A DNA stretch of 64,000 nt from Adiantum capillus-veneris (lineage: Eukaryota > Streptophyta > Polypodiopsida > Polypodiales > Pteridaceae). The position numbers and the translations under genes are program-made. Shown here piece after piece: positions 1-12,100 of this stretch (position 1 is the first letter of the stretch; each line of letters opens with the position of its first letter). The DNA lies in NCBI GenBank assembly GCA_014529385.2, contig CM043948.1:80280760-80344759 (forward strand), given 5' to 3'. The notes beneath the pieces were generated by a model. The model was not told the origin of the DNA. It ran no database searches and saw nothing but the letters and a program-made list of their open reading frames with translations.

Positions 1-1187
1 TTCTTAGCCACTTCTTCCATCTCTTTCAGCTTCAAGGCCTCTGCCTCTTTGTAGATTCTTTTTAAATGATCCTTGGGATCCTCCGCCTCTTTGCTTGAAT
101 GATGTTTCGTTCGAAGTCCCTTCAAGCCGGTAGGTACCCACTTTTCTGGGTCTTTTCCTTGCTTGCCTAGGGCGCTAGTATGCCTCTTTTTCTCTTTCAA
201 ATCTCGCTTGCTTTTGAGTTGGCTCCTCTTGGTGAGCAGCCACAGCTTTTCGCTTCATTTCTTCCCTCCTAGCTCTTTTTTCTTCGTTGTCAGAGCTTTC
301 ACTGCTATGCTACTCGGATGAACTGTCATCGGATTCATCACCTGATTTAAATGATTGCTTACCAGACTTTGTAGATCTTGGAGAGAGTCGAGTTGCCAAG
401 ATCCATGTGTTATGATCCGAGGTAGGCGGAAGACTGTCAGCCATGCCGATGGCATGATAGGCTATTTTGGTCAAGACTTCAGGTGCGGCCTTCAATGTTG
501 TTAACACATATTGCACGTGGTCCATAGGTTGTCTGGTGGTTGACTTCAGAACTTGTGTAAAAGTGGTGGCCACGGCGTGATTTGGTGTAGTGTACCTTGG
601 TGGCCTTTTTGCCAGGAAATGGAAATGTTGATGGTACAGACGGACTGGCTCTTCCACTGGCTTGTGGATGAGATCGGCAAATGTAGCCGCAGTTGTTTCC
701 TTTGTAAACGTGCCCACTGTTTTCCTATCTCTTGCCCGCATGGTCATCCCTTCAGTGGGCAATCTGAGTGCCTTTGCCATTATTTCCTTTGTAATCACAA
801 CCTCTACCTTATTTCCTTGGTTGTCTGAGATTTGAGCAGTCCTGTCTTGATGGTGGACAAAAGCTCGTAAGCCTTCTGAAAGTCTACTCCGCACGGCTCT
901 TGTTCATAGAAGTGTCGGAGTCCCAACCTGCCGTTAGCCTCTTTGGTTTCTGGCTTTGCTGCGACATCATAAACCTCTTTGGGCAAGAGCTGCAACTCCA
1001 CTGGATGCCCTTCTTCACTCTTAACTCTACCCGTGAATACCGTGGTGTGGTGTTCTACTAACTGCTCCTTAGAAAGATAAGATGCATTTGTTGCCTTTAC
1101 TGATGCTTGGTCCAGTTGATACGGTAGCAGTTCTTGCAGTTTTTCCTTTTGATTTAACTTCTTCTTGGCCTTCTCTGCGGATTGCAT
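1..1187 (-). pseudogene. ORF embedded in the LTR (U3), left copy, 5' part of the frame
   Basis: The frame opens at 1187 with MQSAEKAKKKLNQKEK and shifts near 890-804 into a second frame that runs to 310 and, past a stop, to the window edge. The first 120 residues are basic with FTGRV and RLGLRHFYEQ. The next 190 residues (ITKEIMAKALRLPTEG onward) resemble the helical core of extra ORFs in plant Athila-type elements, which is an inference from style only. A Ser/Asp/Glu-rich hinge and a charged coiled-coil stretch (IYKEAEALKLKE) follow. The right copy at 15647-18712 has the same order, and its coiled-coil start MYQEAEALKLKE matches. The product's function is unknown. Confidence 0.6.
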
Positions 1188-1656
1188 TGCTCCTGTTCAG
1201 TGAATAGAGTGCAAAGTTAGCAAAGTTGTCAGATTTTTCTCCAGAACGTCCTTTTAGACATAAATGCTGATAATCTGGTCCAAATTGCTTCAAATCAATT
1301 TTTGAACAAGCAAAGATGCATAACATCATGCAAGGGACAAAAATGTATGGTCAAAACAAAAATTTGTAACCAAAGTAATTATTTACAGCTGGAAAAATTT
1401 TCAAATTTTTTGCAATTTTGGCTTTATAGGCTTGAAGTAAGTGCCAATTACATGCTATGAGGGAAATTTGGGCTCATTTGGATGTACAGGGTGGAAATGG
1501 TACCAGATTTTGGCTTTAGGTCTCTGAAACAGGAGATATAAAGGAAATTTGAGATTTTGAAATCCAAATTGACTCAAAATTTTCCAGTGGGCTCATCACA
1601 TCATGTACTTTGAATGCATGATAACCAATTTCCCAAAGTGCCCCATTTTGGCTAAA

Positions 1657-1966
1657 AAGTAAATAATCGCGATTATTAACTTTTCTTCCCAAAATGACAT
1701 TTTTTGGCATAGATTGGTTCTAGGCATGATATAGACCTTGGTTATGAATTATGAGGTGATTTGGATCAAGATAAGTTGTTCATAACTCAAATTTTGGCTT
1801 TCACAGACTTCTTTGAGTTTTTTGGCAGTTTTGCAAGTAATGGGTGGTCATTTTGGCTCAAACTTGATTTTTGGCATGTGATAGGTGTGTACACTTGATA
1901 GGTGAGGTGAATTGATAATTTCCATGCAAAAATGTTGCAAAAGTAAATAATCGCGATTATTTACTA
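1657..1966. repeat. Two copies of a 26-bp palindrome, 284 bp apart (left U3)
   Basis: Copies lie at 1657-1682 and 1941-1966. Each is the half-site AAGTAAATAATCG followed by its reverse complement, centred on TCGCGA. The first has TTAAC in place of TTTAC in its right arm and the second ends in TA. The corresponding pair in the other LTR lies at 18984-19293. Confidence 0.85.
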
Positions 1967-3349
1967 CAGTGACAAAAACTTTGCAATTCACATAAATTTT
2001 GACCGAAACATGTTTCATACACCTAATACAAGTCAAAAACTGAATTTAGTCAAGTTTGGTCATGCCGGCATCACTTTATGCTCTGTTGACTCTGAAATCA
2101 CCGTCCTTTGTGACTACTCTGTCTGTTCAGTTGGTCTGTCAACTTTGAGGCTTTGGACTTGTTCGTAACATCATTGTGAAGCTACCTGTCCAATTCTGGC
2201 TCATTTGGAATCAGTTTGGCCTCGTATGTCGAATTTGACGCTTTGTAACCTTCGAGCCGTTTTTCGCTTTTCGAGGGCTTTACTTGATGGATTTCTCCAA
2301 ACCAATCATATACATTGTATATGAGCCTCATTAGCAAGCCATCTGTGGGGTCAGGTTGGAATTCTGACATTTCTCAAAAAACCCTAATTCTCTACCGAGG
2401 ACCCCCTTGACCCCAGCCGAATGATCATCTGATGGTATGGAATAGTTCTATTATGTTAGGGCATGCTATGGTTTAAATTCGATCCGATTCGGTCAAGCTG
2501 GCAGGCCACTATGGTCACTTTTAAGTTGTAGGTCTTCGTACACTGCTCGGCTTCTAGGGTTTTTTTCTAGGGCTTTAGACTAGCTACCGGCCGTACAAAA
2601 TGGATCATTGATTAGTAAGGAACTTAGCCGTCATGTCTCATGTGAGACGGCGCTGCAAAAGGTCAACTGTGGGCTCCGGAAATGACGCGAGAAAGAAGCC
2701 AAAATGCTCTCTCTGCAAAGCTCCAAGTGGAAATGCGGTGGTTTTAGCCTAAGCTGGATATCTATACCTGGACTTCCCGAATCAAATTTCCCCAGATTCC
2801 CCCGTTAGTCCTATTAGGCCATGAAATCTATGTTAGGCTCAAAAATTTCCCAAATTGGATTTCTGTAGCTCATTCTGCAAAAAATTTACAGAAGTAGGTC
2901 TGGCCGGCTAATTTAGGCTTCCCGCTTCCATCTTCTGATTTTGTTGAAAATTTTTGTGCTTGTCCGCCTTGTCTTTCTGATTACCATCATGTCTTCCATT
3001 TTTCCATATGAGCTTTCCTGCTATTTATTATTAATTTTTAACCTTTTTATTTGAAAAATCAAAGAAAATAGAGAAATGCTCTAAAAAAGCAAGGTGAAAA
3101 TCCAATAATTAAGAAAATCCTTTGAAAAACACAGCTCTATTGTTTTTTGTTGGATTTCTCCATTTTTTAAGCCTCCTTTTCAACAAAAATGATGAAAATA
3201 TAGAAACAAGGACTATTTTTGATGATTTTCAGATAGTATATACATTGTTTACACTCATCGGAAAGATATTATCAAGGAGTTTTCCCTTGTTGATGAATTA
3301 TAAGGGCATTATTAGGTAGTTTTACAAAAAATCACAAGTTAACATGAAA

Positions 3350-3370
3350 CGTTTTTCCTCCCTCTTCAAA
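3350..3370 (-). other. Polypurine tract (plus-strand primer) of the giant element
   Basis: On the minus strand this is TTTGAAGAGGGAGGAAAAAC, followed six bases later by the LTR start TGTTAAC at 3344. Position and composition are those of the second-strand priming site next to a 3' LTR. Confidence 0.7.
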
Positions 3371-3793
3371 CATTGCCCTTAATTACTCAGTATCTAGTAA
3401 TATCCTCCCACCCCTCCTAGATGGCGTTCTCCGGGACGACTTGTGTGCATGGGTTGAACAATTGTGTCTATGCATAGCCGTGATTGTCTCTACCATGATA
3501 TGAAGATCAATGCAATTCAACTCAACATGATGTACAAGAGTTGGGTCTTGAGTAAGTAACTCAAGGGTTTGTGATGTCGAGGTTTGCTGTTGATGTCTTC
3601 CAAAGAGCAAATCCTATTGCCTTTGTGCTCTCTGTTTGATAGTACCATCAAGGTGTTTAAGCACGCTGATTGCTTGAGCTGTGGGGAGCATTTTGGACGG
3701 TTGTTGAGCTTTTTCTCGCCACTGGTAGCTTGGTCTGCTTGGTGCATGGTTCTTGAGAGTCTGTTTAGACTTAACTCGCCTCTGTTTGATTGG
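3371..3793. other. Non-coding stretch between polypurine tract and post-integrase ORF
   Basis: I see no gene here. Short open frames on both strands have no recognisable domain. The stretch occupies the position of the element's 3' untranslated region. Confidence 0.5.
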
Positions 3794-4498
3794 TTACACG
3801 TTGTGTGGAGAAGATAAGTGCTCTTTTTTCTTCCAAACCTTTTTCATGTTAGGTTCCTTTCTCATAGATGGTCGATTCTGTGCTTGAATCCTTGGAACTG
3901 TCTTCTGTTTCTCTGGTGAAATTTTAGGCACCCAGATTTGATTTGGTTTATCCACAAGTTGTGCTTTTGGTACCCAAATTTTCCTAACTCCTTGCATGCT
4001 ACTTGTAGCATTTGTTTGTCGAGGGAATGGAGAAGATTTACTTCGTGGATTGGGACTCTGATTGTATCTTTTCCATTCCTCTTTGCTGAGTGCAATAGGA
4101 ACAATGAGTTGCCCTCCCTTAAGTGATAGCTTTAGCTGATTTGTATCCAAATCTGGTACTGCTTTGTATGTACGCATCCAAGGAATGCCAAGAATCATCG
4201 TCTCATTCATGTGTTCATCTGGCAAGCATACAAACTGATGCGGACATGAGAATCCATGTACTACCATGTTCAAGTTGACTACTCCCAATGTTGGAGTTGG
4301 GTTCTTGTTGCATCCTTTGATCGTCGTTATTCCTGCGGTCAATGCTTGACTTGTTTCTTTCTTGTATGTGAAATAACTGACTGCATTGACTCTATAGAGC
4401 TCATGTGTCTACCAAACCATTGGTGCTATGATTGTTGAATTTTACTTTGATGCAGAGATCCATTCCATCTAACTAGTCATCATCTGTTGAAACTGCAT
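3794..4498 (-). pseudogene. Extra post-integrase ORF with a retropepsin-like domain
   Basis: Reading from 4498 the frame carries three early stops, then is open from 4342 to 3794. Its first half has VNLNMVVHGF, HQFVCLPDEH and ILGIPWMRTYKA. This is the strand pattern and terminal ILG-x-PW loop that closes retroviral-type aspartic proteases. I cannot find the catalytic DTG/DSG in the frame, so the fold call is an inference. The second half is basic and proline-rich (repeated IWVPK). It lies about 95 bp after the integrase C-terminus and before the polypurine tract, and the element already has an orthodox protease at 8785-9132. It could be a degenerate accessory protein or a captured protease-like domain. 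Confidence 0.45.
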
Positions 4499-4592
4499 CT
4501 TTAGGTAATTCCCATTGTCGATTATCTATTTCCAAAGTGTTGATGGTAATCGATATCTATTGATTCTTGAGAGCATCTTTACGCTTGAGTAC

Positions 4593-6316
4593 TCAAAGTC
4601 TAGCTTCCTCTTGGGCTTCATCAATAACCTGTTGTCGCTTCATCTTCCTTTGTTTGGCTACATGCATTCTCTCTAGCAATTCATTGGTTAGTGGAAAATT
4701 GTATTTCTTTAAACGACATCCACTAATCCAATTATCCATTGGTTCACCATCAATGGTTGAAAATTTTACTGCTCCACTTGGAGATACATCTTCAATGATA
4801 AATGGTCCATTTCCCTTTTTCTTAAACTTGGAAATGTGTTGCTTAAGGGAATAGACTAGAACTAAGTCCCCTTTCTTGAAATTTTTAGTGATTAAGTGGG
4901 AATCAAAAAACTGTTTTTGTTTCCTCTTTTGTGTATAGATATGAGCTACAGCAGTTAGCCTTTGCTCATCTAGCTTTTCAAAATCTTCAAGTCTTTCTGA
5001 CAATTCATGTCCAATCCACTCAAGAGTTTGTGCTACCCTTAATGTTGGCAATAGAAATCTATTGGCAGTATGGCATCAAGACCATAAACAAGGTTAAAGT
5101 GTGTAGCATTTAAAGCTGTTTTGAATGAAACTCGATAAGCCCATAGAGCTGCATGGAGATTCATTTCCTAGTCGGTCCTTCCTGAACTAACCACTTTGGT
5201 CAGTACCGAGCTAAGAATTTTATTGGTATGCTCAGCTTGTCCGTTTTCTTATGGGTGATAGGGAGCTGATTTGTTATGGATAACCATAAACTCATTAAGT
5301 AAATACTCTATTATCTCGTTGACGAAATGAGTTCCCCGATCATTGACAATCTCTATTGGCAGTCCATACCTTACGAATACATACTCATATAAGAATGAAG
5401 CAATGGTTCTGGCATCATTCCTTTGAGTCTGTTTAGCCTCGGCCCATTTAGTCAAATAGTCCGTAGCTACAATGATATATTGAGCTTGGGTTCTATAAGC
5501 AGGCGGCTGTATCGGTCCAACAAAATCTATACCCCATTTTGCGAAGGCTCTAGCCCCCATCATTGGTCTTAAGGACATACTGTCTACCCGTGTTGGCATT
5601 TTCGCTTGTTGACAAGCATCACACCTTCGAACATATTCTTTGGCATCTGCAAAAAGTGTTGGCCACCATATGCTTGCCATCAAGATTGCTCTTGCAGTGG
5701 TCTCACTAGAAAAGTGACCTCCAGCTAATCCAACATGTGCTTGTTCTATAATTGGAATATACTCGTTTTTATTTGCACAAAGACGCAAATGTTGATCCTT
5801 AACTCTCCGATACAATTGGTTCCCAATAAGAGCATAGTCTCTTGCTTCTGTTTCAATTTCTCTTTGACGACGTTTACTCATATCCTCAGGAAATGTTCGG
5901 CTCGATAAGTAAGTAACCAGATAGTTACTCCATTTAGGAACAGGTGACATTTGAAACAATGTTACATGAGGAATGGATTGTTTTTCCTGTCATTGAGGGC
6001 AATCTCTTACAAAAGATCGAACATCTCTCCTCATAGTCGGCCAAAATACTCCAAGTCTTAAGATTCGTCGCATAGTTTGGTCTTCCACAAAGTGAAGTCC
6101 TACTATGGTAACATGTGCTTGACTTAAGTATTGATCTCTTTCTTCAGGATTAATGTATAAAAGCAATATTCCATCCCGATTTCTTTTATATAGCCTCCCA
6201 GCTAGTAATTGATACGTAGCCGATTGCTCAATTAATTCAATTGTGATAGGAAGTGGTGAATCCACTTGAGCTATTGTCATTAATGACACGATTTTTTCCA
6301 CCCATCTAGGTATCAT
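4593..6316 (-). pseudogene. Integrase region of the giant element
   Basis: Three open segments are separated by stops. Segment 6316-5990 has a zinc-binding module (HVTIVGLHF ... DCPQ, then a stop where the last Cys is expected). Segment 5959-5249 has a second, intact-looking H2C2 module (HVGLAGGHF ... CDAC), then the catalytic core with WGIDFVGP, ATDYLTKWAEA and IVNDRGTHF, supplying the first two acidic residues of the D,D-35-E triad. Segment 5051-4593 has the C-terminal DNA-binding region (FKKGDLVLVYS ... NGPFIIEDV). There is no chromodomain. The enzyme would insert the cDNA into the host chromosome in the nucleus. The copy is dead as it stands: there are stops between segments and the core is broken near 5250. 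Confidence 0.85.
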
Positions 6317-7540
6317 CTACCCCTTTAGGTGATTCTCTTGAAACAATCCTGGACAAATGATCTGCTCGTTGATGTGTAGTGCCTTTTTTAACAACCATAG
6401 TAAAATCAAATTCGAGAAGAATGATGAACCATTTCACTTGTTGGCCAATAGGTAATGTCTATACTTTTTAATGGCATAGATCATTCCTAGTCCTTCTCTT
6501 TCAGTGGTGGTGTAATTATTTTCTGGCAAATTCAATTGTCGGCTAGCATAAGAAATAGGAAAGTCAATTTTTACATCTCCTGGTTGGGCTAGTATACAAC
6601 CAATAGCAAAGTTGGAAGCATCTACATGTACGTGAAATACCTTATCCCAATCGTGTGCTTTCAATATTGGAGCTGATGTGAGAGCTTGTTTAAGCTTCAT
6701 GAAGGAATCTTCACATGCCTTGGTCCATTCAAAGTGCGTAATCAAGCTATACATAGGTTTTGCAATTATAGAATACATGTAGATGAACCGTCGGTAATAT
6801 CCACAATGTCCCATGAAGGCTTGTACCCCTTTGACTGTTGTTGGTCTAGGCAAATCAGCAAGGACATGAATCTTTTCAATATCGATAGCTATGCAATTTT
6901 TAGACACTATATGTCCAAGAATTTTCCCTTGTCTTCCCATGAATGTGCACTTTTCTGGGTTTAAGTAAATCTTGTAAAGTCTAAATTTCTCAAATACCTT
7001 TCTGAGGTGTTCAAAATGATCAGATCGGATTGACGAATGTATGCATAAATCATCCATGTATACTTCCAAAAAATTTCGAAGATACTCTATGAAAGCATGG
7101 CTCATCAATCTCTGAAATGTGCCTGGAGCATTAGTTAACCCAAATGGCATAACCTGATAGGCAAATATACCCCATTCTGTTGCAAAAGCAGTTTTGTGCT
7201 AATCTTTTGGGTCAACCAAAAGTTGATTGTATCCCGAAAAGCCATCTAGGAAGTCGTAAGCTTCTTTTCCTACCACTCGTTCTAAAACGTGCTCAGTTAT
7301 TATCGGAAGAGGAAAGTTGTCTCTAATGGTAGCTGCATTCACTTTTTTGAGATTAACGCACACTCGTAATTTCCCATTCTTCTTAGGTACTACCACAATT
7401 GGGGACACCCAATCAGTGTGTTCAATTTCGTAAATGAATCCAGCTTCCTTTAGTTTTTCAATTTCATCCTTGATCTTTCTGGCAAATGTTTCGTTATAAG
7501 TGTATGGTCTCTGTCTACTTGGTTTCGCATCACCTCTCAT
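6317..7540 (-). pseudogene. Reverse transcriptase / RNase H of the giant element
   Basis: The RT starts near 7540 (fingers, WVSPIVVVPKKNGKLRVCV, then FPLPIITEHVL) and has one in-frame TAG at about 7199-7201, before MPFGLTNAPGTFQRLM and the catalytic YMDD. It runs into an RNase H-like domain (HVDASNFAIGCILAQPG, YASRQLN, TTEREGLGMIYAIKKYRHYLL). The RNase H tail KWFIILLEFDF ... HQRADHLSRI follows directly in 6433-6320. The VDHQALLYL-type block normally between these parts is missing, so a short internal deletion is likely. The enzyme copies element RNA to cDNA in cytoplasmic particles. Confidence 0.88.
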
Positions 7541-7698
7541 GGGTATGGTATGTTGGGAGATTTTTGGATCAACACCCTTGAGATCTTTGTAAGACCAAGC
7601 AAAGATATCTAGATATTATTCCTTTAGCAAACTTAACAAAAGCTTTTCTTCATCTTAAGTTAGGTCATTTTCAATGTAGGCCGGCCTAGGCTCTTCTC

Positions 7699-8751
7699 CT
7701 AGTTCAGCCAAGCCTCTACCCTTTTAGCGTTTCTAGGTCCTTCGTAAGACTCGCCTTGTTTCCGTAGTTCCCTAACATGTTGTTCAATTATGATTTTCCG
7801 ATCTTGGAGGGTATACTTTTTGTAATGGGATGGAACATGCATTACATCCTTCCCATCCTCTTCCATGGTTTCCATCTCTATGGTGTATATCTCCTTTAGA
7901 GTTTTTTCCAACTCTTGATATTTCTTTTTCTGCTCGACTCTGGTCATGAGTGTTTTTTTATTTTGATGTTCTTCTTGAGTACCCTTCCTTGTTTTTCTCG
8001 ATGTCTGAGACATTTTTGAGTTTCCGTTTGAAGGATATCTTCCATTTATTTTATCCTTGACACAATCTTTAGCATCTATCTATATCAGGAATTGTGTTTT
8101 ACTAGACACTGATGGCATAAGTTGTGCTTTCACAATTTTAGTGTCCCTCTTTCTTCTATACCATTTTTGTCTTCTTGATTTTTGGTTTGGAAAGTCAAAA
8201 AACTTTTCCTCCCTTCCGCTTAAGAGTAGTTGAGCTCTCGTATGTTCTTTTTCGGATCCCAAATCTTCAGAGGTAGCTGAGTGTTCATCCAACTCATCAG
8301 TTGCATCATAATAGAGGTCAGAAAAGACTTGTTGAGCTTTCATCAAGTACTTTGTTTCCTTATCCTTGTTTGTCTCGATGTTAAGGACTGACATCATTTG
8401 GATGGGAATTATGTAGTAACCATCCTCATTGCAAAATTGAGTCGGCGTAGACGTATTCACACATACATCCATTGTCGCTAAGATTTAAGTCCACTCAAAT
8501 GGTTTGAATAAATGATCTGGGAAGCGTTCCGGTATGTAGGCTTCGTCTATATAGTCTCTTTCTAGGATACATTCCTCTCGTCTTAAGCTTCCATTTTCTG
8601 AAGCTCCGCACATCCAAATAGGAGTGTCTTTGTTTAGCCATGATGGAAGTTTAGTTTCAACCAGAGAGATTGAATCAAACTCTTGAATGACTGTTTTCAA
8701 GACGTCTCTATAGGTGCGGTCCTTTAGATTGACTCTTGTTATAGATCCCAC
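7699..8751 (-). pseudogene. Protease-RT spacer region of pol
   Basis: Three open segments (8751-8485, 8472-8080, 8013-7699) lie between the protease and RT in the same polyprotein order. The last is strongly charged (KKKYQELEKTLKEIYTIEME) and likely helical. I recognise no catalytic motif. This is the usual variable linker between protease and RT in plant gypsy elements, broken here by two stops. Confidence 0.5.
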
Positions 8752-8784
8752 CTGCTTTAAGTACAGATAGTCATTTCTCCAATC

Positions 8785-9132
8785 TTAGATAAGTTGTACT
8801 TGTCGCATGAAAGGTCTTCCCAATATGATTTCATAGTTGAGTTTTTTCCCAAAGTCTACTATGGCAAAAGTGTGTTGATATTCAATTCCACATGAGTTGA
8901 CTATCACTTTTTCTAGTAGCCCTAGCGGTATTTCAATGTGTCCGTCTGCCAACTGCAATTTCATTCGCGTTTGTCTAATGGCTGGCTGTCCCCAGGATTC
9001 CCATACTGCTTTAGTGGCTATGGCTATGCCAGCTCCACTATCTAGTATTGCCATGGTTTCAATGTCATTATATTTCACTGGGAGGGTAGTGTTTCCTTCT
9101 TCCCCTTCATAATATTCTCTGACCTTGTTCAT
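8785..9132 (-). pseudogene. Retroviral-type aspartic protease of the giant element
   Basis: The open segment contains the active-site motif AILDSGAGIAIAT, a middle hydrophobic block (KLQLADGHIEIPLGLLEKVIV) read as a flap region, and the closing NYEIILGRPFM. Its length (about 100 residues) and order match retropepsins, which cleave the Gag-Pol polyprotein as homodimers. It lies between gag and the RT spacer. The segment has no internal stop, but stops on both sides separate it from the rest of the polyprotein. Confidence 0.8.
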
Positions 9133-9194
9133 AGGAACTGATCGAATCTCTTTGTATTCCGTTTCATTTTTTGAGTTTCCCAGATTCTTAGAGA

Positions 9195-12100
9195 TTAACC
9201 CATTATCCCCACCTTTTCTAGGGTTTTTTGTAAATCATTCCATAAGTATGGCGTGAGTTTCAATAGTTCCCCCAAAGTGAGAGTGCATTGGATAGGTGTA
9301 GACATGATTGAATGAATGTTGTCTACTTCTAGGGTCTGTTTGGCTCTTTTGACTTGAGTGGTTTTGCAAATGATAGACTTATTTTCGTTATCTTCCAAGT
9401 AAGAAGGCAATTTTTTTAATGTCATTGGTTTAGATATTCTTGAAGCCTCTGATCCGCAATCCCCGTATAAGGATTGTATATCCAGGTTTATATCAGATGT
9501 TAGGTTATCCAACAAGACTTATTCTGTAGGGGTTGACTTTAAAGTTAGGCTTCCATCATTGATCTCCCTTACCTTTTCCCATAAGTGTCCTGGCCAATAT
9601 TCTTCTACAAATGGAATTCCATCTAAATCATCTTCACTGTCCGGCACCAGGAGCTTTGGTTCATTTGTTTCAAGGTGGAGTTCTGAAACACATCGGATTT
9701 TGCTTTCGTTTCTTCTACCGCAAGCTCTTCCGGTTTTGCAATACTTTCAAGATTGGGTTTTTGTTTATCCAGAATTTCATGGGTGATTCTTATCAAATTT
9801 TGATAAGCTTCCAGCTTAGCTGCTTCCATGTCTGGAGATGGATAGTTTTTCCATCTGTTTTCCATGTTTTGGCTTGCTTTTAATCCGGCTTGGTAGGCTT
9901 CCAAGGCAGCATTGATAGGCTTAAAAATTTTATCAACCAGAATGGATCCTCCTGATTTCACGGTTGTTTCCTTAAATTCACTGCCCGTTTCCTTCAACTT
10001 GTCCTGGGCTAGAGTTTTTGCTTTCTCTTCGTTTTCAACCCGTTGTTTTTGTTTTCTCATCTCATATCTTTTGCTTCTTCTCCTTTTGATTCTTTGAGAA
10101 GAAAATTTTTTATTCTCCGAATCATCAGAGGACTTGTGTTTCTTTTTCTTTGCATGAGCTCTAGTGATTACCTTGATTGGAATAATCGGTTCGCTCTCTG
10201 ATGAGCTACTAGGCATCACTTGGACTACGTTGACTACAGGTTTTCCCTTGTTCAAAGGATTCTTAGGACAATCTTCTGGAAAGTATCCTCCCTTTTTGCA
10301 ACATTGTATGCAATAGTCTTCAATTGGTTTGAGGTTTTTGTCAAGCTCTGGACATTCATTTTTCCAATAGTCATCAGCACCACAGTTATGACAGTTTCAT
10401 GTTCTGGGCTTCATCATGGGTCTTTCCATAGGAGGTCTGACACCTTGATTAGCTACATAATACATTGGTGCAAGCTCTGGTGAAGCATAAGTCATGGTTT
10501 CCTCCATTGGTGGTGGTTGTGGACTATACCAATCTCCCTCTACCATTACAGAAGATGGACTGGGCTCTGCATAGGGTGTAACAGGCACTAATGCTTGTTC
10601 ATCTATGACCCCTTCTGAGTGCATGTACTTTACAGGCACCGACTTATGTCCTAGATAAGGAGGTTTTTGTCCCAACATAGGTTGAGGTCTCTCCATACCC
10701 ATTGGTGGTCTCTAAACTTGAGCCATATTAGGCTGATATCTGTACGGGTGAAAGCATGTTAACCTGTCGGGCTTTTTGTGCTAGTAAGTAGTTTCAAGTT
10801 AGCACATCTTCAAAAAGTTGGGTGTCTAGTAAATTTTTTACAAATAATATCAAAATTTGTCGGAGGTTGTACATTTGGATTCCTTGTTTCAAGTGCTTTC
10901 TATTGATATATCATATGTCATAGATCTTGGAGATGTAGCTCAAGTTATTGTACTAGTTAGCATATGTCAAAATTGTGCTAGTTACCATTGTCCGTGACAT
11001 GAAAAAGCATGACAAGTTAACATGATTTCACCCATACATGGGTTGTCCTTGTGGCCTCATGGGCATGTACTGAACATTTTCATCATACTTTGGTCTGAAG
11101 TAGCACTCGTGGGTCTCGTGGTTTGTCCATTTCCCCTCGATTGCACACCATTTTTTTGGCCTAATTGGTTGTCCCTGTGGGGATATCCCCTATCCTGGTC
11201 CTCTCATAGGTGCCTTTTACATATTGTTCATCATGTCATTCATTCTTTTTAGCATATCTTCTATGGCTGAGAGTGGTGCCGCAAAAGCCGTTCCCACTTG
11301 TGCTAGTTTTGTGGATGCAGTTTTCTCGCTTTGGTTATCCTTCGGGACATCCTCTTCATTAAAGATCTCACAATTGTCTCCTAGGTCGATAGCATCAGAC
11401 ACACACGCCTCCAGGGTTGTATGCTTTTACTATCGAGTATAGCATGAAGTTCTTTGTTTAGCAATCCCTCCAGAAACAATGAAACAAGTCGCTCCTCTGC
11501 AGGTATCTCCATCTCTGGGCATCTGGCAATGTATTGTTTCATCCGAGTTGCACAATTCCTAACAGACTCACCATGTTTTTGTTTAAAGCTGTAGATTTGA
11601 GCTACCGTATTATGTTAAATCCCCATTTTAGAACAAGCAGCTACAAATCTTTGAGCTAATGTAGTCAAATCCATGATTCACCTTGGTGGAAGATTTTGGA
11701 ACCATTCCAAAGCTTTTCCTTCTAATGTCATTCCAAATCCTTCGAATTGAGTATGAAAATCGAATATACGCTCCACTCTTAGCACTTGCTTGAAGCTTGC
11801 TAAGTGGTCATATGGATCCCCTGATCCACTGTATTTTCTGACCCATTTTTGGAAATCAGCTGGCTTGACACGTTTATTTGGTTCAACTCCAGGTCTTCTA
11901 GGAGTTGGTCCTATTCCGAGTCCTTCAAACCAGTCTATCGGAAATAGTGACTCATGTAGCCCTGGGTTGGCCTTAGTGTCACCCGTTTTTCTTCGTGATG
12001 AGGTGGTTTCTGATTTCTTCACATTACTCTCACATGATCTCTCATGATGTTCGTCTCTTGGAGTGGTTTCTGGTCCTTGACCCAATATCCAATCCCTTAT

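Larger units (their letters stand above)
1..3344 (-). repeat. 3' LTR of the giant gypsy element (partial, continues past the left edge)
   Basis: It aligns in order with 17917-22083. Anchors are the ORF segment at 1-1187, the block at 1420-1560, the palindromes at 1657 and 1941, and the block at 2541-3290. Read on the minus strand it begins TGTTAACTTG at 3344, directly after a polypurine tract, and the other LTR copy ends in ...CCCACA, giving the expected TG...CA ends. Positions 1188-3344 are AT-rich U3 sequence with no gene. The part from the ORF end to U5 lies outside the window. Confidence 0.8.

Noticed and set aside
3321-3346. Second end of the gag MITE at the left LTR border (shares CATGTTAACTTGT)
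   Set aside because: No partner end nearby, and the position fits the LTR terminus between polypurine tract and U3. Similarity over 13 bp may be chance.
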